A stretch of 64,000 bases of DNA, taken from Pseudanabaena sp. lw0831. Its GTDB lineage: Bacteria; Cyanobacteriota; Cyanobacteriia; Pseudanabaenales; Pseudanabaenaceae. A model generated the notes under the pieces. It made no database searches and was not told the origin of the DNA. It saw nothing but the letters and a program-made list of their open reading frames with translations. Below are positions 1 through 7,469 of this stretch, piece after piece (the first letter of the stretch is position 1; the number at the start of each line of letters is the position of its first letter). Location of the stretch: assembly GCF_016584665.1 (NCBI RefSeq), contig NZ_BBJB01000002.1:1-64000 (forward strand). Reading direction: 5' to 3'. Both the position numbers and the translations under genes were made by a program.

Positions 1-1
1 C

Positions 2-106
2 CCGCCGCAACATTTTTGGTTTTTATATCGTGGTGAAGTTGGATTAGATGAAGATTTGTATCGTATTCAATCAATTCACACAGAGCATCACACAACTACC
101 TGTCAT
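2..106 (+). other. Leader-like repeat, copy 1 (possible gene-end remnant)
   Basis: This stretch upstream of the YggT gene stays open in one frame and reads ...DLYRIQSIH... A 26-base core (gatttgtatcgtattcaatc, then aattca) recurs exactly at 1741-1766, upstream of the csbD-like gene, followed by weaker similarity. It could be the decayed 3' end of a gene duplicated twice, or a shared regulatory leader of two stress genes. The window edge prevents a decision. Confidence 0.4.
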
Positions 107-139
107 GTTAGGACTAAGGCTAATAGCTTTAGTCCTAAC
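107..139. repeat. Perfect palindrome, 15-bp arms
   Basis: Two exactly complementary 15-base arms (107-121 and 125-139) flank the loop AAT, just upstream of the YggT start. It could terminate transcription from upstream or be a repeat element. It belongs to the class of gene-end palindromes seen throughout the first 31 kb. Confidence 0.6.
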
Positions 140-160
140 AAAAAAATCAATGGTTTAAAA

Positions 161-577
161 ATGAACGACAATCAACGGGATGAAAACAATCTTGAAAGAC
201 GGCAAGATCTAAGACAAGACGAAGAGACTTTTCGTCTTAGACAAGAGGAAGATCGTCTAGGAAAGGCGCAGCGCAGTGGTATTTATTATTGGATAGTTAA
301 TACTATTTATTGGCTGGGAGGAATAATAGAACTATTACTGATGTTAAGGTTTGTATTGCGTTTGTCTGGGGCTAATACTCAAAATGAATTTGCTAGATTC
401 ATTAATAACTTATCCGCACCATTTATTGCTCCATTTTCTACTTTATTTATTAGCCCTACTTCAGATGGTGGCGCGAACATATTTGATTTGAATATTATAA
501 TTGCAATTATCGCCTATGCAATTTTGAGCTATCTGCTGATTTCCTTAGTCAGATTTATTTTTTATAATAGAGTATAA
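161..577 (+). CDS. YggT family membrane protein
   Basis: A 138-residue protein with a charged, Gln/Arg/Glu-rich N-terminal tail (about residues 1-38), then two hydrophobic segments (about 45-65 and 108-130) separated by a loop with the phrase APFIAPFSTLF. This is the YggT/Ycf19 layout, where paired helices flank a conserved proline-rich stretch. Family members are small inner or thylakoid membrane proteins linked to osmotic tolerance and, in plastids and cyanobacteria, to thylakoid and division phenotypes. The frame is open further upstream, but the ATG at 161 gives the usual family length and avoids the palindrome. No strong ribosome site precedes it. It opens a block of small stress-type genes. 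Confidence 0.8.
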   Translation: MNDNQRDENNLERRQDLRQDEETFRLRQEEDRLGKAQRSGIYYWIVNTIYWLGGIIELLLMLRFVLRLSGANTQNEFARFINNLSAPFIAPFSTLFISPTSDGGANIFDLNIIIAIIAYAILSYLLISLVRFIFYNRV

Positions 578-614
578 GCACAACGTTTCGCGATTTACAG
601 CAATTTACGATCAA

Positions 615-679
615 CCGAACCACAATAATTTTTTTAAAAGTGTTGCTTTACAACACTTTTAAAAAAATTATTGGTTCGG
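615..679. terminator. Long hairpin after YggT gene (CACAATAA family)
   Basis: Arms CCGAACC-CAATAATTTTTTTA... and their complement enclose a CTTTA loop. The downstream arm carries a T-rich run, so a factor-independent terminator is plausible. Arms and flanks (GATCAA before, GGTTTGAGCGCAAAG after) resemble the hairpin at 47095-47144, so this is a dispersed element. Confidence 0.65.
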
Positions 680-703
680 GTTTGAGCGCAAAGCGCTATA
701 GGA

Positions 704-766
704 AAATCCTAATAACTTTATTGAAAATATTGCTTAGCAATATTTTCAATAAAGTTATTAGGATTT
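704..766. repeat. Long palindrome upstream of hydroxylase gene
   Basis: Arms of about 28 bases are exactly complementary around TTGC-TTA-GCAA. The right arm reaches the TTG that is the most upstream possible start of the following gene, so the hairpin probably lies in that gene's 5' region or terminates upstream transcription. Confidence 0.65.
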
Positions 767-1589
767 GTTTAACAGAAAAATTTTGTGGAGGAGTGTGAAT
801 GCAAGATATAAAGATAGGGAGGCTAAATTGCTAGATCACTCATTTTGGTTTTATGGTGTTGCTTTTTTTGGAATTATTCTCGGCAGATATTTTCTGGTGG
901 CGGGGGGAACGTATTTGTGCTTTTATTGGCTCTTGCGTCAGTCTTTAGAGGAACAAAAGCTACAACAGAATCCTTCTTGGCAATCGATTAAACGGGACAT
1001 TGAACTTTCTGTACTTTCGGCAGCCGTGTTTGCGATCGCCTCAGCATTGATCGTATCGGGATATGGTTGGAACCTCACACTCATCTACAGCGATCCACAA
1101 CAGTATGGACTTTGGTATCTAGGTATAAGTTATGGTCTAGTGTTGATTCTGCAAGATGCCTATTTCTATTTCACTCATCGCTTATTTCACCACCCATCAC
1201 TTTTTCATTGGTTACATCAGGGGCATCACCGATCTCGCTATCCCACTCCTTGGACATCCTTTGCATTTGATCCTTTAGAGGCGATCATTAGCTCTCTTTT
1301 TTTAGTCGGTATTGTCTTGATCATTCCACTACATTTCATTACTCTAATTGCAGTGCTGACTACAATGACGATCTGGGCAGTGTTAAATCATCTAGGAATT
1401 GATCGATTTCCTCTATCATTTCCTCACCATTGGCTAGGTAAGTGGTTCATTGGTCCAGCCCATCATTCGATCCATCATCTCAAGTACACTTTCCATTATG
1501 GTCTTTATTTCACCTTCTGGGATAGGTTCTTAAATACTCAAGACGCTAGTTATGAGAGGAGATTTAATGAACAATCTTCTAAGAAATAA
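765..1589 (+). CDS. Fatty acid hydroxylase / sterol desaturase family protein
   Basis: An integral membrane di-iron oxygenase-like protein. The histidine clusters of the superfamily are present in order: HRLFH, HQGHH and HSIHH, in the C-terminal half, with hydrophobic helices between them. Family enzymes hydroxylate or desaturate lipids, carotenoids or sterols; the substrate cannot be read here, but membrane lipid or carotenoid is most likely in a cyanobacterium. The start is uncertain. The longest frame begins with TTG at 765 inside the palindrome. A GTG at 795 sits three bases after GGAGGAG and would remove ten residues. The His motifs do not depend on this choice. The gene lies between two repeats and is probably transcribed alone. 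Confidence 0.8.
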   Translation: MFNRKILWRSVNARYKDREAKLLDHSFWFYGVAFFGIILGRYFLVAGGTYLCFYWLLRQSLEEQKLQQNPSWQSIKRDIELSVLSAAVFAIASALIVSGYGWNLTLIYSDPQQYGLWYLGISYGLVLILQDAYFYFTHRLFHHPSLFHWLHQGHHRSRYPTPWTSFAFDPLEAIISSLFLVGIVLIIPLHFITLIAVLTTMTIWAVLNHLGIDRFPLSFPHHWLGKWFIGPAHHSIHHLKYTFHYGLYFTFWDRFLNTQDASYERRFNEQSSKK

Positions 1590-1590
1590 T

Positions 1591-1694
1591 ATGTAGCTAA
1601 GCAAAATTAAATCAAAAACCAAGACCAATAACTGTACCGCCCACTGCGCGGGCGGTACAGTTATTGGTCTTGGTTTTTGATTTTGCCAATGTAC
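1591..1694. mobile_element. MITE-like element, GTAGCTAAGCA type, copy 1
   Basis: The element has near-terminal inverted repeats (GTAGCTAAGCAAAATTAAAT and its imperfect complement ending GTACTTA). Inside is a perfect 33-base-arm palindrome (1610-1682) with CTGTACCGCCC/GGGCGGTACAG at its centre. The element at 42931-43036 shares the ends and the centre. No coding capacity is present, so it must be mobilised in trans if mobile. Confidence 0.6.
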
Positions 1695-1695
1695 T

Positions 1696-1728
1696 TAAAG
1701 AGTGATGTGCATAACACATCACTCTTTA
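1696..1728. repeat. Short palindrome
   Basis: AAAGAGTGATGTG and its complement flank a CATAA loop, directly after the MITE-like element. No function can be assigned; it may be a terminator. Confidence 0.5.
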
Positions 1729-1740
1729 TTTAGTGATTAC

Positions 1741-1827
1741 GATTTGTATCGTATTCAATCAATTCATTCAGAAAATCAAACGGTCGGCTGTCACAGTGGT
1801 CTTAGAACTCCAGAGTTATTAATTTGA
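1741..1827 (+). other. Leader-like repeat, copy 2
   Basis: The first 26 bases are identical to part of the window start. The shared frame reads DLYRIQSIH and runs to a TGA at 1825. It lies 40 bases upstream of the CsbD-like start. It is either the remnant of a duplicated gene end or a common control region for stress genes. Confidence 0.4.
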
Positions 1828-1867
1828 CTCTGGCAAATAGTTCTCAAACCAAATTAAGGAGTCAATC

Positions 1868-2050
1868 ATGAGTTTAGAAGATAGAGCTAAAGCAACAGCT
1901 AAAAATGTTGAAGGCAAAGTGCAAGAAGCAGTCGGGGATCTGACTGGTGACACTAAAAATCAGGTAGAAGGCAAGGCAAAGCAAGCTGAGGCAAAAGTTC
2001 GCCATGCTGCTGAAGATGTCAAAGACGAAGTCAAGAAAGTTATTGACTAG
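1868..2050 (+). CDS. CsbD family stress protein
   Basis: A 60-residue, highly charged, helix-forming protein. It shows the family hallmarks: an N-terminal AKNVEGKVQEAVGDLTGD segment and Lys/Glu/Ala-rich repeats. CsbD proteins are general-stress proteins under SigB control in Bacillus and induced by salt, cold or nutrient stress elsewhere; their biochemical role is unknown. An AAGGAG ribosome site lies six bases before the ATG. A leader-like repeat shared with the YggT gene lies just upstream, hinting at common control. It is soluble, with no signal peptide or membrane segment. Confidence 0.9.
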   Translation: MSLEDRAKATAKNVEGKVQEAVGDLTGDTKNQVEGKAKQAEAKVRHAAEDVKDEVKKVID

Positions 2051-2076
2051 TAGTTTTTTGCTATAGCATCTTGCGG

Positions 2077-2119
2077 TTCAAGATTGTGTCCCCGACTTTG
2101 ACGTGGACACAATCTTGAA
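2077..2119. terminator. Hairpin after csbD-like gene
   Basis: Exactly complementary 15-base arms (TTCAAGATTGTGTCC and complement) enclose a 13-base loop. The position just after the stop codon suggests termination, but no T-run follows. Confidence 0.5.
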
Positions 2120-2159
2120 TATCTCGATCGCAATACTAATTCCCGAAAGTATGATTGTC

Positions 2160-2208
2160 TTTCAATAAATTAAAACCCTTGCTGGGCTTGGGTTTTAATT
2201 TATTGAAA
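2160..2208. repeat. Palindrome upstream of pterin dehydratase gene
   Basis: Nineteen-base arms (TTTCAATAAATTAAAACCC and complement) flank TTGCTGGGCTT. The downstream arm is T-rich, so it may work as a terminator for the previous gene. Confidence 0.55.
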
Positions 2209-2263
2209 ATAGGATTGTCATTTTGAGAATTGGTATAAAACCATCCCATCATAATTATTTTTT

Positions 2264-2545
2264 ATGACTAAACAGAAGTTGACGGACAAAGAAATTACCA
2301 CAGCGATCGCAAAACTACCTGAGTGGAAAGTTGTTGATGGAAAGCTAAATAGAGCTTTCAAGTTTGATAGCTTTGTCGCTGCTTTTGCCTTTATGACCAA
2401 AGTGGCTTTTGCTGCCGACAAAATGGATCACCACCCCGAATTGTTTAATGTCTATAACCGTGTAGTAATTGATTTAGCTACCCATGATGTAGATGGCATC
2501 AGTAATCTAGATATTGATTTAGCTCAAAAAATCAATGATTTGTAG
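2264..2545 (+). CDS. 4a-hydroxytetrahydrobiopterin dehydratase (PCD/DCoH family)
   Basis: A 93-residue protein matching pterin-4-alpha-carbinolamine dehydratase in length and motif. The catalytic stretch DKMDHHPELFNVYNRV is followed by the conserved His of LATHDVDG and the Asp of SNLDIDLA. The enzyme dehydrates 4a-hydroxytetrahydropterin to regenerate quinonoid dihydropterin after aromatic amino acid hydroxylation. In cyanobacteria its partner is often not phenylalanine hydroxylase, and a molybdopterin or other pterin role has been suggested. No hydroxylase is visible in the window. The stop codon lies inside the left arm of the following palindrome. Confidence 0.9.
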   Translation: MTKQKLTDKEITTAIAKLPEWKVVDGKLNRAFKFDSFVAAFAFMTKVAFAADKMDHHPELFNVYNRVVIDLATHDVDGISNLDIDLAQKINDL

Positions 2546-2585
2546 ATGAGATGGGTGGCGCTTTGCGCCACCCATCTCATCTACA
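2541..2585. terminator. Perfect 21-bp palindrome over the stop codon (GGCGC core)
   Basis: Arms of 21 bases match exactly around the core GGCGC-TTT-GCGCC. The left arm starts in the last codon and includes the stop codon of the pterin dehydratase gene. It is one of at least eight palindromes with this core in the window. Confidence 0.75.
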
Positions 2586-2632
2586 GGATATTAAATTTCT
2601 ATCAATTCACTCTAACTAGTAAAGAGAAAATT

Positions 2633-2785
2633 ATGTTAAATCTAATCTGGACTGGCGTTGGTGTACTTCTTATTCTCTGGGTTTTAGGATTCTCAATCAA
2701 CATTGGTGGCGGCTTAATCCATATACTTTTGGTTTTAGCCGTGATTGGAGTTGTCTACAACTTATTGATAGGGCGAACAATCTAA
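2633..2785 (+). CDS. lmo0937-like small membrane protein
   Basis: A 50-residue protein made almost wholly of two hydrophobic segments (about residues 3-20 and 27-46) joined by a glycine-rich turn (NIGGGLIH). Size and pattern match the lmo0937 family (DUF5670-like), small membrane proteins often near general-stress genes. The frame is open upstream through the palindrome, but the ATG at 2633 follows AAAGAGAAAA, a weak ribosome site, and gives the family length. Its role is unknown; it may act in membrane stress. Confidence 0.7.
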   Translation: MLNLIWTGVGVLLILWVLGFSINIGGGLIHILLVLAVIGVVYNLLIGRTI

Positions 2786-2797
2786 TCAGCGGGTATT

Positions 2798-2852
2798 CAA
2801 CTAGAGGTTAGGATAGGCAGCGCAAAGCGCTGCCTATCCTAACCTCTAGTTG
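2798..2852. terminator. Perfect 26-bp palindrome (AGCGC-AAA-GCGCT core)
   Basis: Two exactly complementary 26-base arms flank AAA. It lies 12 bases after a stop codon. Only the core resembles neighbouring copies; the arm sequence is unique. Confidence 0.7.
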
Positions 2853-2880
2853 CTGCCATATTAAGTAATACTAGGAAATC

Positions 2881-3183
2881 ATGAAGACTAATACACAAAA
2901 AGCATTTGAGTTGGATGGAAAAGTAGTTGGAAAGATACTTAGAGGATCTGAATTTCCTCAGTCTCCCGATCGTCCAGATCCAATTGGAACCCTATCCACC
3001 GATATTTCTTTTGAGGGAATAGTGATCGAAAAGGCTGAGAAAGTAGTTTTTAGAATTACTGAGGTCAATGATCATGGAAATAAGCAGATTGATCAGGTTC
3101 GAGAGCGAGGAACACAAGCTATTAACATTGGTCAAATCTTTTCTGTAGATGAGTTGACTGGATGGGATATTCGAGCTGTTTAA
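2881..3183 (+). CDS. Hypothetical protein, 100 aa
   Basis: Not recognised. It is a soluble, charged protein without signal peptide or membrane segment. The pattern of alternating hydrophobics (ISFEGIVIEKAEKVVFRITE) suggests a small beta-rich fold. The C-terminal third ends in an SVDELTGWDIRAV tail. It starts with ATG shortly after TACTAGGAAATC (a weak AGGA site). It sits in the stress-gene block and ends at a palindrome shared with the convergent MFS gene. Confidence 0.6.
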   Translation: MKTNTQKAFELDGKVVGKILRGSEFPQSPDRPDPIGTLSTDISFEGIVIEKAEKVVFRITEVNDHGNKQIDQVRERGTQAINIGQIFSVDELTGWDIRAV

Positions 3184-3195
3184 TATAAATAAATC

Positions 3196-3248
3196 AAAAC
3201 CAAAAAAATAATGGCGGCGCTTCGCGCCGCCATTATTTTTTTGGTTTT
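3196..3248. terminator. Bidirectional terminator palindrome (GGCGC-TTC-GCGCC)
   Basis: Perfect 25-base arms surround the loop TTC between two convergent genes. The arms hold A-runs and T-runs on the outside of each stem, as expected for a terminator that works in both directions. Confidence 0.75.
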
Positions 3249-3315
3249 ATATCCTAGACAAAATTTGCATTGATATAACAAACCCAGTAAGTTTTTTGAA
3301 AATTGGTAATATTTA

Positions 3316-4653
3316 TTATTTCTCGCGAACGAATAGTAAAGGAATAACAGCTACTAAACGCAGAATTGCGGAGAGAAAAAATACACCAAAGATTCCTTCA
3401 TAATGAGCGTTCTGCGCTAAGATTCCACCTACTGTCGTTCCTAGAGCACTACCTATACCTGCGATCGCAGAGGCGATCGCAAAGAACGTTGCATGATGTT
3501 GAATCGGGGCGATCGCAATCTGGATGTTATTACTTCCTAAATCAATTGCCGCCCAAGCTCCACCCAAAAAGAGATGAAATATTAGTAAATAGATCCATAA
3601 CTGTGATTGGACTTGGGGTATTCCTGTGAACAACCAAAATAACGGCGTAATCGCGATCGCTAGCCCAGCAAATATTAATAAAGGTCGATTGCCAACGCGA
3701 TCGCTTAGTCTTCCCCATACTAATAACATCAGCATATTTGCACCACTGCCTAGACTGCTAAACAGAGTTACCCAAGTTATATCAACACCAAGATTTTCTA
3801 ACATATAGAGATTAAAAAATGGTGTGCTGAGGTTAACCGCAAATCCCCAGAATGCGAAATAGATTAGAAAAACAATCAGATTGCGATCTTTAAATGGAGA
3901 GATTAAATTATTAATCAAACCATTGAATAGATCTGCTAGATAATTCGTTTGATCACTTTCAGGCTCGTATTCTACTTGACAGGGAGTTTGATATTTTTGA
4001 GGATTAATATCGATCATAAATTGCTGACAGGCTAAACTCGCTAAACCTGCGAGGATGCTAATACTTAAGACAATTCCATAACCTGCGATCGCACCACCTT
4101 GCCAATAGGAAACAACAAAACTCGCGATCGGTAGACAAAGCAAACTCACGATATTACTGACAACATTACGAATGCTGTAATATCGCCCACGCAGTTTTGA
4201 CGGAACTAATGCCGCCAGCCAACTCATCCAAGAAGCGCTACCTAGCGCTGCAAAAATGCTGGAAGCAACAACCAAAGTTAAGGTCAAATACACAAGTTGT
4301 TCGGAGACCCCGGCATTTGCACCTTTAAAGATAAGACATACAAGTAGAACTAGCCAAAGTAGTCGAGATGGTAAAAATGTCCAAATTCCATAATCATGAC
4401 GACTATAAGAGCGATTAGATAATAATGCTCCTAGCGGCTGTAAGAGATTTGCTAGCATTGGCAGAGACGAGACCATCCCAATTTCAAATGGACTCGCGCC
4501 CAAATCCAGCAAAAAGCTACTCAGTAAGACACCCCCAGTAATATTACTAAAAATTGTTGATAAACCACCATCAATAGTCGATGCTCTGAGGCTAGTGCGA
4601 ACTGATACTTTATGGTCTTTGTCTACTTCTTTAGTGTGCGTTTCAATTGTCAA
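3316..4653 (-). CDS. MFS transporter
   Basis: A protein of about 445 residues with twelve hydrophobic segments in two halves, separated by a polar loop near residues 200-240. It has an MFS-like loop motif (WGRLSDRVGNRPLLI) after helix 8. Substrate is not predictable; the family exports or imports sugars, drugs and metabolites. The frame extends to 4737, but that part lies inside the MITE-like element and encodes no membrane segment. A TTG at 4653, six bases after GTAGG, is a more sensible start and leaves a short polar N-terminus. If this is right, the MITE inserted immediately upstream and may have changed expression. Confidence 0.8.
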   Translation of the reverse strand: MTIETHTKEVDKDHKVSVRTSLRASTIDGGLSTIFSNITGGVLLSSFLLDLGASPFEIGMVSSLPMLANLLQPLGALLSNRSYSRHDYGIWTFLPSRLLWLVLLVCLIFKGANAGVSEQLVYLTLTLVVASSIFAALGSASWMSWLAALVPSKLRGRYYSIRNVVSNIVSLLCLPIASFVVSYWQGGAIAGYGIVLSISILAGLASLACQQFMIDINPQKYQTPCQVEYEPESDQTNYLADLFNGLINNLISPFKDRNLIVFLIYFAFWGFAVNLSTPFFNLYMLENLGVDITWVTLFSSLGSGANMLMLLVWGRLSDRVGNRPLLIFAGLAIAITPLFWLFTGIPQVQSQLWIYLLIFHLFLGGAWAAIDLGSNNIQIAIAPIQHHATFFAIASAIAGIGSALGTTVGGILAQNAHYEGIFGVFFLSAILRLVAVIPLLFVREK

Positions 4654-4682
4654 AACAAACCTACAATTGCTCTTATCTAGTT

Positions 4683-4775
4683 TAGGACTTACGCAAAAAT
4701 GGCTTAAAATCAGCATTTCATCGTAGGGGCAATTCATGAATTGCCCCTACATTTCGTTCTTTTGCGTAAGTCCTA
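4683..4775. mobile_element. 93-bp MITE with 5-bp target duplication
   Basis: The ends are perfect 16-base inverted repeats, TAGGACTTACGCAAAA and complement. A TAGTT direct repeat sits on each side (4678-4682 and 4776-4780), a good target site duplication. A perfect palindrome, GTAGGGGCAATTCA and complement, occupies the inside (4723-4750). There is no transposase. The GGACTTACGCA end is familiar from cyanobacterial transposons, so mobilisation in trans is likely. Confidence 0.8.
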
Positions 4776-4965
4776 TAGTTGCTTCGACAGAATCAATTCT
4801 AATTCTAATTTTTGGATTATTGATAAAGATTTACAACATTCTCATACAAATCAAGCAGTTCCATCGTTCTTAAACATCTGGATATACATTATGTCAAACA
4901 TCTATCTGTAACGATACGTTTGAGTACGTAAATTTTATGTGTCATTATTTAGGAGATCTTAATAT

Positions 4966-5691
4966 ATGAACAGTAGGCAACTACCTTCAACATCACGGCG
5001 TTCCCTAATCAAATGGGGGATTTATGGACTTGGTGCTCTAACGATCGCGGTTATGCCTAGAGCAATTAATGCCCAAACAAGCAGCCGTGGCAAGACTCTT
5101 ACATTTAATGCTAATGACATTGGTATTCTCAACTTTGCCTTGTTATTGGAAGAACTAGAAGCTGCTTTTTATGCAGCCGTTGTCAGTTCGGGCAAAATTA
5201 CCAGCAGCAAAGAAATGGAGTATATGCGATATTTGGGTGGTCAAGAAGCCGCTCATGTCACATTTTTACGCAGCGTTCTAGCTGACCAAGTTCTATTTAC
5301 TACTCAAGATTTAAGTTTTAACCAATCCACCCTCAATAATCTTCTGGCTAGCCGCGATAGTATTTTAAATACTGCCGTTACATTAGAAGATGTTGGTGTT
5401 CATGCTTATAACGGTGCAGGGCCAAGCCTAACCAACCCCGTATTTCTTCTCGCTGCTGGTTCGATCGTTTCTGTAGAAGCCCGACACGCGGCTGGTGTGC
5501 GCGCTTTACTCAGTAAACCAACCACAGAACCTGATAGCGATCGCCTTGTTAAGGATGCAGACTTAAATTCTACACTCAATCCATTTAAAGGACGAGCTTA
5601 TGACGAACTATATACGCCGAAACAAATTGTCGCCATTGTTGGTTCGCTAAATATACTCAACAATTCTATTGGTGGGTCTCTAGTTGCTTAA
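4966..5691 (+). CDS. Exported ferritin-like protein (Tat signal)
   Basis: A 241-residue protein of the ferritin-like class related to plant desiccation protein PCC13-62. The N-terminus carries a twin-arginine motif (SRRSLIKWG) and a hydrophobic stretch ending near AINAQ, so the folded protein is probably exported. The four-helix-bundle motifs are visible: LLEELEAAFY, EAAHVTFLR, LEDVGVHAY and SVEARHAAGVR. Their Glu and His residues could hold a di-metal site. Family members appear in desiccation and oxidative-stress responses, but enzymatic activity is unproven. A GGAGA ribosome site precedes the ATG. A second family member follows immediately, so the two are probably co-transcribed. Confidence 0.85.
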   Translation: MNSRQLPSTSRRSLIKWGIYGLGALTIAVMPRAINAQTSSRGKTLTFNANDIGILNFALLLEELEAAFYAAVVSSGKITSSKEMEYMRYLGGQEAAHVTFLRSVLADQVLFTTQDLSFNQSTLNNLLASRDSILNTAVTLEDVGVHAYNGAGPSLTNPVFLLAAGSIVSVEARHAAGVRALLSKPTTEPDSDRLVKDADLNSTLNPFKGRAYDELYTPKQIVAIVGSLNILNNSIGGSLVA

Positions 5692-5777
5692 CTAAAGCGC
5701 TAACCATGGGTTCACCCTCAAATTATTCACTTCCAAATACAGTTGCAAATATATTCATACAGAAGGTCGCAGACGAT

Positions 5778-6629
5778 ATGACATCTTACTACGTCACTTT
5801 GAGAATGAGCCTCAAGAACCTAGCTTGTAGAGCCATACGCCCTATCAAGTTCAGCTTGGCACTTATTCCTTTACTATTTTTGTTCTTGTTCTTCAGTCCA
5901 CCTGCTCCAGCCTATGCTCAGGATGCAGTGCTAAGCCCTAAAGAAGTAGCAGAATATGCGCTCACCTTAGAAAAGCTTGAAGCAGACTTTTACCGCCGTG
6001 CTGCTGATGCGTCTGTAAATGGAGGTTTAGTCTCGGCACCTCAAATTGCCAAAGATGCGATCGCTTCTTATGGCGAAGATGAAGCTAAACATGTAACTGA
6101 TCTTTCGGCTGCATTACGCTCTATTGGTGGTCAACCTGAAGCAATTAAAATTCCTGCAAATCCCAACTATAGTGCGATCTTAGGTCGCGATCCTTTTGCT
6201 AATCCTACCGATTTTCTATTGGCAGGTCAATATGTGGAAGATCTTGGCGTGGCGGCTTATAAAGGACAGGTTCAGAATTTGCTTGCCGCAGGTGATGCAG
6301 GTAAACCGATTTTAGCGGCTGCCTTGGAAATCCATAGCGTAGAAGCTCGTCATGCTGCTGGCATCAGATTTTTACGCCAGATGCTGTTAGGAGCAGATGT
6401 ACGTCCTTGGATTGCGACTAATGCAAGTCCTAGTGAAGTGATCTATAACGAGAATCGCTCTGGTTCTCCAATTCCATTTAATCTGGATGCTTTTGATGGT
6501 TATGCGACTAGAGATGAGGTACTTGCTTTAGTCGGCCCCATTTTAAATGTCGCTACTAATCAACCAAGTGAAGTACCCACCACTCCAACTACAAATGAAC
6601 CTCCAGCACCAGTTCGGGGTTTATGGTAA
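5778..6629 (+). CDS. Exported ferritin-like protein (Sec signal)
   Basis: A second ferritin-like protein, about 283 residues. A basic N-terminus and a long hydrophobic core (about residues 27-46) end at PAPAYAQD, a typical Sec cleavage site. The bundle motifs parallel its neighbour: LTLEKLEADFYRRA, GEDEAKHVTDL, YVEDLGVAAY and SVEARHAAGIR. A Pro/Thr-rich tail ends the protein. The frame is open from 5706, but the ATG at 5778 gives a normal signal peptide; an ATG at 5805 is also possible. The Tat/Sec pair of paralogues implies the same fold is delivered folded and unfolded, perhaps with different metals. Confidence 0.83.
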   Translation: MTSYYVTLRMSLKNLACRAIRPIKFSLALIPLLFLFLFFSPPAPAYAQDAVLSPKEVAEYALTLEKLEADFYRRAADASVNGGLVSAPQIAKDAIASYGEDEAKHVTDLSAALRSIGGQPEAIKIPANPNYSAILGRDPFANPTDFLLAGQYVEDLGVAAYKGQVQNLLAAGDAGKPILAAALEIHSVEARHAAGIRFLRQMLLGADVRPWIATNASPSEVIYNENRSGSPIPFNLDAFDGYATRDEVLALVGPILNVATNQPSEVPTTPTTNEPPAPVRGLW

Positions 6630-6635
6630 GCAATA

Positions 6636-6669
6636 GCCGTAGGTGCTATTCATGAATAGCACCTACGGC
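6636..6669. terminator. Perfect 34-bp palindrome (ATTCATGAAT core)
   Basis: Seventeen bases are followed immediately by their exact complement, centred on ATTCATGAAT. The same centre with different arms occurs at 4723-4750 and 7465-7510. It lies just after the ferritin-like gene. Confidence 0.7.
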
Positions 6670-6701
6670 AAAACTCTTATATAACATGGGAAACATTAAC
6701 T

Positions 6702-7469
6702 ATGCCTAATCCAGTTAAAGAAAAGATTACAACCAATCTCACCAAGGCAAAGGGAGAAGGTAAGATTCGGGCTGAACACATTCGCGAAATTGTCAAAGAT
6801 GCGGTCGGACAGACAGTAGCTGAGCTAAGAGAAGGCAGTGGTGAGATCGGTTTGATTGTCAAAGATGCTATTTCTACGATAATTGCTGACTTGAAAGGAA
6901 GTGGAAAGGACACCACCGAGAAAATCACGGCTTCTATTGAAGGAGCCATCGAAGGAAGCACTTATCATCGACAGCAAGCACTCAATCAACGCCGAGCGAA
7001 ACTGTTAGAGATTCAAACTCAATTGGATTGGCAGCAGGAACAATTGGATCGCGAAAGTAGTGAAATCCTGATTGATATCAAAGATTCAGAATCGAATAAT
7101 CTGATTGATGACGATTCAGCAGCGATTAATCTTGCAGTCGATACTGTCCAAGAACATCAAGAGTCGGGAATTTTGCAAGAGCAATATCTCAAGCTCAAAG
7201 CTCAACTTGCCAATTTAGATATAAAACTTGCCATTCGTTATGGCGATCGCTACAACGAGATTAAGCAACAATGGGAAAACGCTAAAACTTGGTATGGCAA
7301 GCAAAAGACCGAAGCAGAAGCAAGCGATACAACGCCTTTGCAGCAAAAAGTTACCGATATTGAAACTAATATCGGTGAGCTTGGTACAGCCGCAGCCCGT
7401 AAAGAGCAAGAAGTTAAACAGCATTTACAAGACCTTTGGGAAAGTAAGGGTGTTGGCATTAAGCATTGA
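6702..7469 (+). CDS. Coiled-coil hypothetical protein, 255 aa
   Basis: Not recognised. It is a soluble protein dominated by predicted helix. Residues about 1-80 contain two related amphipathic repeats (IREIVKDAVGQTVAELREG and LIVKDAISTIIADLKGSG). Residues about 85-255 are a coiled coil rich in Gln, Lys and Glu. The composition recalls LEA-like or apolipoprotein-like stress proteins, which would suit the neighbouring ferritin-like, YqaE and CsbD genes, but this is inference. The last codon and stop lie inside the following palindrome. Confidence 0.65.
   Translation: MPNPVKEKITTNLTKAKGEGKIRAEHIREIVKDAVGQTVAELREGSGEIGLIVKDAISTIIADLKGSGKDTTEKITASIEGAIEGSTYHRQQALNQRRAKLLEIQTQLDWQQEQLDRESSEILIDIKDSESNNLIDDDSAAINLAVDTVQEHQESGILQEQYLKLKAQLANLDIKLAIRYGDRYNEIKQQWENAKTWYGKQKTEAEASDTTPLQQKVTDIETNIGELGTAAARKEQEVKQHLQDLWESKGVGIKH

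Noticed and set aside
1067-1270. Frame of 67 codons inside the fatty acid hydroxylase gene
   Set aside because: It lies fully in the hydroxylase gene in another frame; the His motifs support the longer gene.
4966-6629. Bacterioferritin or Dps iron-storage genes
   Set aside because: Length, signal peptides and motif spacing fit the exported ferritin-like desiccation family and not Dps or Bfr.
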